NCBI GenBank assembly: GCA_964617665.1
Contig: CAZUAH010000456.1
Span: forward strand, 1-11,262
Length of the DNA: 11,262 nt
From: JADHUC01 sp964617665
GTDB taxonomy: Bacteria; Planctomycetota; Planctomycetia; Pirellulales; Pirellulaceae
Direction: 5' to 3'
Position numbers and translations under genes: made by a program. Positions within the stretch are counted from its first letter, which is position 1; every line of letters starts with the position of its first letter. Shown in pieces: positions 1 to 4,061 of the stretch. The notes beneath the pieces are model-generated. The model did no database searches. It was not told the DNA's origin and saw only the letters and a program-made list of their open reading frames with translations.

Positions 1-574
1 TGTGTCGCGGGCCGCACCACCATTGCATCCGCCGCGGATTGTGAATTCGTTCGTCTTTAGCCACCGCGTTGCCGTCCGCACCGTGCAGGAAATGGGTCCA
101 TTCATCAATGTCGGGAGGTACGGGTTTTGTGAACACCACATAACCGTTCCCGGCGCGGGATACGGGATGCGGGATGCGGGTTCCTTCCGGGGCGATGATC
201 CTTCCTCTCGGAGCTAGTACTCTCTTCAGCTCCTCATTTCGTATCTCGTGCCGTGCATCTCCTATCACGATCAGGTTCACCAAGTTGTCCGTGTACGGCA
301 AGCGTTTTCCGTCGAACCATCCAACGGTCACCTGACCGTAGCGCCCTGCCGACTTCAGCCGCTTCCGGGCCGCCTCGACCTGCTCGAGATCCGTGTCTAA
401 AGCGTGAACTACGCTGTTCGTCGTACTGGGCAGTGTGGCCGTCTGCACGCCGTCGCCGCAATGCAGGTGAACAATCAACCCACCCGTGAAGCCATCGGTC
501 GGTGAAGCCGCTTTCCCAGTCTGACTCGCGGCGATCGTGCACGACAGCATCAGTACGATCCAACACATTCTCAT
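1..574 (-). CDS. Secreted methyltransferase-like / PQQ beta-propeller fusion protein, N-terminal part (runs off the left edge)
   Basis: 191 codons are visible from the ATG at 574; the 3' end lies outside the window. AGGAG at 582-586 is 7 nt upstream of the ATG and fixes the start. Residues 1-24 look like a Sec signal peptide (hydrophobic WIVLMLSCTIAAS). Residues 31-150 resemble a Rossmann-type SAM methyltransferase: a glycine-rich VHLHCGDG (35-42) at the motif I position, an acidic VHALDTD (56-62) ending the second strand, and FDGKRLPYTDNLVNLIVI (87-104) like the motif IV strand. The segment DEWTHFLHGADGNAVAKD (157-174) followed by QWWCGPR is the lead-in I know from large planctomycete PQQ-like beta-propeller proteins, so propeller blades should follow beyond the edge. 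It lies 91 bp behind a second propeller gene on the same strand and is probably co-transcribed with it. Whether the methyltransferase domain is catalytic is unknown; motif I departs from the usual GxGxG. The fusion architecture is recalled family knowledge plus inference. Confidence 0.8.
   Translation of the reverse strand, partial: MRMCWIVLMLSCTIAASQTGKAASPTDGFTGGLIVHLHCGDGVQTATLPSTTNSVVHALDTDLEQVEAARKRLKSAGRYGQVTVGWFDGKRLPYTDNLVNLIVIGDARHEIRNEELKRVLAPRGRIIAPEGTRIPHPVSRAGNGYVVFTKPVPPDIDEWTHFLHGADGNAVAKDERIHNPRRMQWWCGPRH
156..183. repeat. Short tandem repeat, 7-bp unit x 4 (imperfect)
   Basis: Four consecutive units read cgggata, cgggatg, cgggatg and cgggttc on the plus strand. They lie inside the methyltransferase-propeller gene, where on the minus strand they encode roughly residues 131-140, a proline/arginine-containing linker after the methyltransferase-like domain. 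Because 7 is not a multiple of 3, gain or loss of one unit would shift the frame. The array is short, so it may be chance low complexity. Confidence 0.6.
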
Positions 575-665
575 ACTACGGCTCCTGTTTTCCCATCGGT
601 CGATAAAGCATTAACCCAATCGCTCAAACCCTGTTGCCCTCGGAAGTATCGCTCGGAGAGACGAC

Positions 666-1919
666 TCAGCGCTCGTCCAACGGTTTTTCCAGGCGATAGA
701 GGCTCGTTGCCGTTCTCAGAAAAATCGCCCGGCCTGCGATGGCCGGCGAGGCCATGCACTCCTCGTTCATCCTGTTCACGGCGATGCGACGGAACGTGCG
801 AGACGGCTCGATCACGGTGACTACGCCGTCGCGGTTGACCAAGTAGATGCAGCCATCGGCGAACACGGGTGATGCCCAGTGCTTGCCGCCAATCCTCTCT
901 GTCCAGACGACGTAGCCCGTCTTTGCCTCGATGCACTGGGCCACACCGTCGTCATTCACGAAAAACAACAGGTCATCAATGAGCAGTAGCGATGGTGCCT
1001 TCGGGATACTCTTGCGTAACCTCCATACCACGTTCGTTTCCGACACGTCGCCGTTGCCTCCGGGCCGGATCGCCCAGAGTTCCGGCCGGACGTAATCCGT
1101 AACGACGAACAGTAAACCATGGCCAAACAGCGGTCGCGGAGTGACGGACCAGCCGTTGTAGCGTACTTTCCAGAGTTCTTCGCCACTGTACGGATCGTAT
1201 GCCATCACCGCCTTCGCACCCGGACTGACCACTTCCTTGCGCCCTTGCCAGTCGATCACGATGGGAGTACAGAATGCCTTGCGGAAGTTCTCGTTGTACT
1301 GGGTGTAGTCAATGGAACGATCTGTCTTCCAGACGGTCCGGCCCGTCGTCTTGTCGAGGGCCACCACGTACTGCACATCACGACCATCAACATGAAAGAC
1401 GAGCAGCTTGTCGAACAGCATCAAGGATGAACCCGGACCTTCGTGATGATCGCAGTTCAGGTCGCGGCGAGCCCAGATGATTCGGCCCGTTTTGGTATCC
1501 AAACAGGCCGTTCCGTAGGTACCGTAGTGCACGTAGACGCGGCCCTTCTCAACTGCCGATGTCGGAGAGGCATAGCTATTGACCGCCGCGATGTGCTCAG
1601 GACTCTCGACGTCAAAAACGCGAACGTTGTGGAGAACCTCACCCGTATCGCGGTCGACGCAAATGGCGAACAACTGCCGGCCATCCTCCGTGGCAGTTGT
1701 CAGCCATACTTGACTCTCCCAGATCACGGGCGAGGACCAACCGCGTCCATGGATTCGTGACTTCCAGACGACATTGTGAGTCTCGTCCCAAGTGCGTGGC
1801 AGATCGCGCGCGCCGGAATGACCATTCGCGTCCGGACCTCGAAACTCGGGCCAGTTAGCAGAGCCGGATGTGTCTGCGAACGGAAGTAGAACGACGATAG
1901 TCCACAAGGATGTTGACAT
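666..1919 (-). CDS. Secreted PQQ-binding-like beta-propeller repeat protein (BamB-like)
   Basis: 417 residues with ATG at 1917-1919. AGGAG at 1926-1930, 6 nt upstream, supports this start. Residues 1-21 form a short signal peptide (hydrophobic WTIVVLLPFA ending near GSA), predicting export. WPEFRGPDANGHSG (about 23-36) is the usual opening of planctomycete PQQ-like propellers. Seven or eight blades follow, each with a variant of AxDxxTGxxxW: ICVDRDTGEVL, CLDTKTGRIIW, VALDKTTGRTVW, AYDPYSGEELW and CIEAKTGYVVW. Strand-turn segments such as SSPVIW, ASPVFADGCIYLV and ASPAIAG separate them. I see no features of a quinoprotein alcohol dehydrogenase (no vicinal cysteine pair, no cytochrome c motif), so a binding or scaffold role fits better than redox catalysis. 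It is the first gene of a minus-strand unit, 91 bp before the methyltransferase-propeller gene. The family call is firm; the ligand and role are unknown. Confidence 0.9.
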   Translation of the reverse strand: MSTSLWTIVVLLPFADTSGSANWPEFRGPDANGHSGARDLPRTWDETHNVVWKSRIHGRGWSSPVIWESQVWLTTATEDGRQLFAICVDRDTGEVLHNVRVFDVESPEHIAAVNSYASPTSAVEKGRVYVHYGTYGTACLDTKTGRIIWARRDLNCDHHEGPGSSLMLFDKLLVFHVDGRDVQYVVALDKTTGRTVWKTDRSIDYTQYNENFRKAFCTPIVIDWQGRKEVVSPGAKAVMAYDPYSGEELWKVRYNGWSVTPRPLFGHGLLFVVTDYVRPELWAIRPGGNGDVSETNVVWRLRKSIPKAPSLLLIDDLLFFVNDDGVAQCIEAKTGYVVWTERIGGKHWASPVFADGCIYLVNRDGVVTVIEPSRTFRRIAVNRMNEECMASPAIAGRAIFLRTATSLYRLEKPLDER

Positions 1920-1945
1920 GAATTGCTCCTATGGCTGGATGCCGG

Positions 1946-1975
1946 AGTATAGAAGATGGCGAACCGCCTTGCCAG
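1946..1975 (-). promoter_or_regulatory. Putative sigma-70-type promoter of the PQQ-propeller operon
   Basis: On the minus strand CTGGCA (1970-1975) is followed after 18 bp by TATACT (1946-1951), 4/6 and 5/6 matches to the -35 and -10 consensus. It would start transcription near 1939, leaving a leader of about 20 nt that holds the AGGAG site before the ATG at 1919. Position and match are good, but promoter rules in planctomycetes are loosely known. Confidence 0.4.
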
Positions 1976-1984
1976 CTTACGTGA

Positions 1985-2224
1985 GCGTCCGCGTATCGCC
2001 ATTTCAAGAAGATTGGCAAGACCCTGCAAAAGCTGTTCTCTCCCAACCAGGAAAAGGCTCTCACGTTTCTGGATGACAAACTCCTGCCTTCGACATCCAA
2101 CGCCGTGGAGTGCGGCTACCGCCGCCACCGCAAAATGCAGAAGACCGTCTACCGTGTGCTGCCTTGCCTCCCGCGCACCGCTCGGCGGCAGCACTTGCTT
2201 GTCCGTTTCACCATCGGGCCGTGA
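1985..2224 (+). pseudogene. Transposase remnant, C-terminal part
   Basis: The open frame from 1985 to the TGA at 2222-2224 has no plausible start and is preceded by an in-frame stop at 1982-1984. It reads AYRHFKKIGKTLQKLFSP, then EKALTFLDDKLLPSTSNAVE, then YRRHRKMQKTVYRV. The combination SNAVE, (G)xRRxRKMQKTVYRV matches, from memory, the conserved C-terminal end of transposases common in planctomycetes, probably ISNCY-like, where the glutamate of SNAVE would be the last acidic catalytic residue. After YRV (about 2158) the similarity fades and the frame ends about 65 bp later, so the tail is likely damaged. The N-terminal majority is absent: the DNA upstream is the promoter region of the PQQ operon. 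It overlaps the 3' end of the ParB-like gene by 17 bp on the opposite strand. The transposase call is fairly sure, the family name less so. Confidence 0.6.
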
Positions 2225-2504
2225 TACCACAGCGTTCAATTAGGTCGATGATCCTGCCGAACTTCGGCCGCCACTGGTCCTTCTCCAGCAGCAGATACTC
2301 GTGTCGTTTCAACTCCCGTCGCCCCGTCATCCAGATCGCCGTAAGCCGGTGATGCCCATCTTCGACCTGAACTGAGCCATCCTGCGAGCGACTCAGCGTG
2401 ATCCGTGGCAGGCAACCTCCGGTCTCAAGCGACTCGATCATGGCCGGGACCTGGGCGGCGCAACGCAGGTTGCGCTGCGACACATAGATTTGTGAAATCT
2501 GCAT
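2208..2504 (-). CDS. Small ParB-like (ParB/sulfiredoxin-fold) domain protein
   Basis: 98 residues, ATG at 2502-2504, with GGAGG at 2514-2518, 9 nt upstream. The core ITLSRSQDGSVQVEDGHHR followed by LTAIWMTGRREL (about residues 36-66) follows the ParB N-terminal pattern in which a beta hairpin leads into a (D)G-x-R-R/H-R box and a helix with Ala/Gly. Here the box is DGHHR. An early QISQIYVSQRNLR (2-14) and a VPAMIESLE helix (20-28) also fit the fold. The C-terminus (about 69-92) is a charged helix, EYLLLEKDQW through IIDLIER. There is no helix-turn-helix or dimerisation domain, so it is not a chromosome-partition ParB. Stand-alone domains of this type may bind nucleotides or act as nucleases; the function here is unknown. 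It stands alone between transposase remnants, and its ribosome-binding site is inside a strong hairpin listed separately. The fold assignment rests on pattern recognition. Confidence 0.65.
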   Translation of the reverse strand: MQISQIYVSQRNLRCAAQVPAMIESLETGGCLPRITLSRSQDGSVQVEDGHHRLTAIWMTGRRELKRHEYLLLEKDQWRPKFGRIIDLIERCGITARW

Positions 2505-2543
2505 GAGACGGTACCTCCGGCGCGATGGCCGAAGGACCGTCTC
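2505..2543 (-). promoter_or_regulatory. Leader hairpin sequestering the ribosome-binding site of the ParB-like gene
   Basis: On the minus strand the outer arm GAGACGGT (2536-2543) pairs perfectly with ACCGTCTC (2505-2512). The inner arm CCTTCGGC (2528-2535) pairs with GCCGGAGG (2514-2521), with one U-G wobble. The only irregularities are a bulged U at 2513 and a six-base loop (2522-2527). The 16-bp stem contains the whole GGAGG Shine-Dalgarno and ends directly at the ATG of the gene at 2504. The wobble is a pair only in minus-strand RNA; on the plus strand it is a C/A mismatch, which favours function in the transcript of this gene. Translational control is inferred; a DNA operator is an alternative. 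GTGTTTT just beyond it on the plus strand would also allow a weak plus-strand terminator. Confidence 0.55.
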
Positions 2544-2652
2544 GTGTTTTCATCATGTTGAGGATCTGGGCGATCATCGTGTTACCTTGTTTCCAAGCGG
2601 AAGGCTGAATCGTCTTCATCCTTGCGCCTTCATCCTCTTCTTCTCCGACCCA

Positions 2653-2694
2653 ACAAGAAAACCCGATGTCGTTCATGACACCGGGTTTTCTTGT
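2653..2694 (-). terminator. Palindromic terminator-like hairpin (possibly bidirectional)
   Basis: A perfect 13-bp inverted repeat (2653-2665 with 2682-2694) carries CCCG/CGGG flanked by A4 and T4 runs. An inner TGTC/GACA extends the stem to an apical loop of six bases. In minus-strand RNA the single interruption becomes a G-U wobble, so the stem is continuous there. The arm is followed by UUUUCUUG on the minus strand (and TTTTCTTG on the plus strand). It lies downstream of the IS256-like remnant and upstream of the ParB-like gene, which suggests it shields that gene from read-through. It could instead be an old mobile-element end. Confidence 0.5.
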
Positions 2695-2887
2695 GTTCCA
2701 CTGGAATTGCGGCCGAGTGTCACGGACGCAAAGGACGCGCGGGGCTACCATTCGCCGGTTGATCGGCAAATCGCCCTTTGCACGTGCGTTCGTAGGCGAG
2801 ACTCGACCACGAAGACATCATTGTTCCGGTTTCCTTCGTTGTGTGTTTCGATTAGCGACGCGACTCGTTTCTCCGTCTGTTTCCAAT
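2695..2887. other. Non-coding stretch, no feature recognised
   Basis: No open frame here has a credible start and protein-like composition, and I see no RNA fold or repeat of note. It may contain decayed remains of the adjacent IS256-like element, whose right end I cannot locate. Confidence 0.4.
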
Positions 2888-3190
2888 TCACAAGACGGTG
2901 GAGCTCCGTAGAAGTTCACAAGAAATCGGACAACTGGCCAAGTTCCGCGGCGCGCGAGCTGCCCCGACACGGCTTTGACCTCCAGACGTCATCCCATCTT
3001 CACCTCTCGTCGACTGCAAACGGCCGGTTTGCGTGCGTTGATAGGGCATCGCTCCCAACACCTCCGCACGCTCCAGCTTCATCGCCTCATTCATCAGGAT
3101 CTCTATCGCCTCGCCCATTCCATCGAAACCGTGATCGCTCAACAGTTGGAGAAGCTCTTCAAAACGGGTAGATTGACTCTCGTGGGTCAT
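2888..3190 (-). pseudogene. IS256-family (Mutator-type) transposase remnant, N-terminal part
   Basis: The ATG at 3188-3190 is preceded by GGAGA with a spacing of about 6 nt. The first 53 residues read MTHESQSTRFEELLQLLSDH, GFDGMGEAIEILMNEAMKLE and RAEVLGAMPYQRT. This is the opening of IS256-family transposases (an MNEAMKLERxExL helix followed by PYxRT). In an intact protein of about 400 residues a segment like YANGFKPKTxxTRxGxL should follow. Here, from about 3031, the frame gives unrelated QTGRLQSTRGEDG and stops at 2888-2890. The nucleotides after the break still echo a TVDTR-MTLEV-like reading split over frames, which suggests indels rather than a clean cut. All three catalytic acidic residues (DDE) are missing, so it cannot be active. 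An upstream in-frame ATG at 3208 is less likely. Confidence 0.7.
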
Positions 3191-3294
3191 GTCGGTCTCC
3201 ATTGGCATTAGTGAGATTCTGCGAACAGAAGATCAACATCGGCCCACATCTCTCAAGCCGACTTCCAGAGGCCCTTCCGCTGCAATACGCTAAA

Positions 3295-3324
3295 GGGTCT
3301 CTGCCAATTTACAGACACAATGGT
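3295..3324. repeat. Possible terminal inverted repeat of the IS256-like element (one end only)
   Basis: About 105 bp upstream of the remnant transposase start, the minus strand reads ACCATTGTGTCTGTAAATTG and continues GCAGAGACCC. TGTGTCTGTAAATT resembles IS256-family ends and sits at a normal distance from the gene. No matching inverted copy is visible on the other side, as expected for a decayed element. The assignment rests on resemblance from memory and is weak. Confidence 0.25.
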
Positions 3325-3331
3325 GCACCGG

Positions 3332-3493
3332 CTAGTTTCGGAAGAACGGAGCCTTGTTCTTGTTGATCTCATAGATAATGTCATTGTCATCAACGTACTG
3401 AGACGAAGACGCGATAGTGAGAGTATCGTCTGCGCCAAATCCCCGCTTTTCCGGCAGTGAGGAACGTCTTGTGATAGTGGAATTCAGTATCAT
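3332..3493 (-). pseudogene. Short open frame: tail of an unidentified protein, overlapping the DUF1080-like remnant
   Basis: From an ATG at 3493 the frame shifted by one from the DUF1080-like remnant reads 53 residues to a TAG at 3332-3334. It includes SLPEKRGFGADDTLTIASSS, then QYVDDNDIIYEINKNKAPFF and RN. Its composition is far more protein-like than the remnant's own frame over the same bases, which turns basic and low-complexity after NPVTR. I therefore infer that the true reading passes into this frame near 3480, either through a frameshift within one gene or through fusion to the end of another. There is no ribosome-binding site at the ATG. I do not recognise the family. Confidence 0.3.
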
Positions 3494-3713
3494 GAGATCG
3501 CGTGACGGGGTTGCCGTCGAGGGTCATCCAATTATCCAGCGACCGGCCATCGAACGGTAGTGGCACGTGGAAGTCTATCTGATCCGGGCGAGTTGTGTGG
3601 GCGGCATTGCATTCACCCGCCGCCGCTCCAACCTCCGGCCAGCACAGCAATCCAACAACGGTGCATGTTAACCACCGACGGACATTCAAGCATTTCGATA
3701 CGTTCTGACGCAT
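3390..3713 (-). pseudogene. Truncated or frameshifted secreted DUF1080 (3-keto-disaccharide hydrolase-like) protein
   Basis: The ATG at 3711-3713 opens a clear signal peptide (residues 1 to about 30: MRQNVSKCLNVRRW, then hydrophobic LTCTVVGLLCW ending AAAG). AGGGTGA lies a few bases upstream. After a short linker comes PLPFDGRSLDNWMTLDGNPV (about 54-73), the conserved first strand of DUF1080 proteins, normally (L)FDGKSLDGWxxxDGxPV. Intact members continue with a W-x-V/I-x-D-G segment and a concanavalin-like fold of about 180-200 residues. Here that continuation is replaced by SHDTEFHYHKTF and an arginine-rich tail ending at the TGA at 3390-3392. The family binds or cleaves saccharides outside the cytoplasm, but this copy lacks nearly all of the domain. 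It starts 28 bp after the end of the fragment at 3742-4017. Confidence 0.55.
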
Positions 3714-3741
3714 GTCGCAATCACCCTGGCTGTGGTGCGTC

Positions 3742-4017
3742 CTAGAGTTGTTTCTCGCGGAACACGAAGAGAGGATTGTGCCCGGTTCCGAGTGGCATTG
3801 GCACCATGGTCGTAGAACCGCCGCCGGTGAACGGAGCAATCACCACATCCAACTGTTTTGTGTAGCACAACAGATTGCCGCTGTACGCCGGTTTCGAGTG
3901 CTGCGTTGACGCTTCAATTGATGTGATCGCGTTACGAAATACCGGCGTGCGCGCCGACCCGCAACTGATTGCGTTTGGTCGCAGCATGGCTATCATGAGA
4001 GGCGCATCTGTTCGCAA
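3742..4017 (-). pseudogene. Unassigned protein fragment, C-terminal end
   Basis: Up to 91 residues are open from a TTG at 4017 to a stop at 3742-3744; an ATG at 3996 is internal and neither start has a convincing ribosome-binding site. The protein-like part begins near LRPNAISCGSARTPVFRNAI and contains HSKPAYSGNLLCYTKQLDVV, then IAPFTGGGSTTMVPMPLGTG and HNPLFVFREKQL. The regular hydrophobic/glycine pattern suggests a real beta-rich domain end rather than a chance frame. It looks like the surviving C-terminus of a larger, probably secreted protein whose upstream part was lost where the TPR gene now begins. It is 28 bp before the DUF1080-like start, which would suit two genes once in one operon. 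I do not recognise the family. Confidence 0.35.
3969..3996 (+). promoter_or_regulatory. Possible promoter of the TPR gene
   Basis: TTGCGT (3969-3974) and TATCAT (3991-3996) are separated by 16 bp; the -10 box matches 5/6 and the -35 box only 3/6. It would give a leader of about 60 nt before the ATG at 4062. Weak, positional evidence only. Confidence 0.25.
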
Positions 4018-4061
4018 GATACCTGGGCAGACCGAGGCGGAACAGTAACGGAGAATGTGCC

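Noticed and set aside
234..566. A 110-codon minus-strand frame in the left-edge region
   Set aside because: It is arginine-rich and out of frame with the methyltransferase-propeller gene, which has the signal peptide, the ribosome-binding site and recognisable motifs.
1724..2239. A 171-codon minus-strand frame spanning the propeller start and the transposase remnant
   Set aside because: It overlaps the propeller gene in another frame, covers its promoter and reads antisense through the transposase remnant; its composition is not protein-like.
2425..2769. Minus-strand frame containing MKTIQPSAWKQGNTMIAQIL upstream of the ParB-like gene, a possible leader peptide
   Set aside because: It runs through both hairpins and into the ParB-like gene in another frame, has no convincing ribosome-binding site and turns into arginine/proline-rich noise. 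A short leader peptide cannot be excluded but is unsupported.
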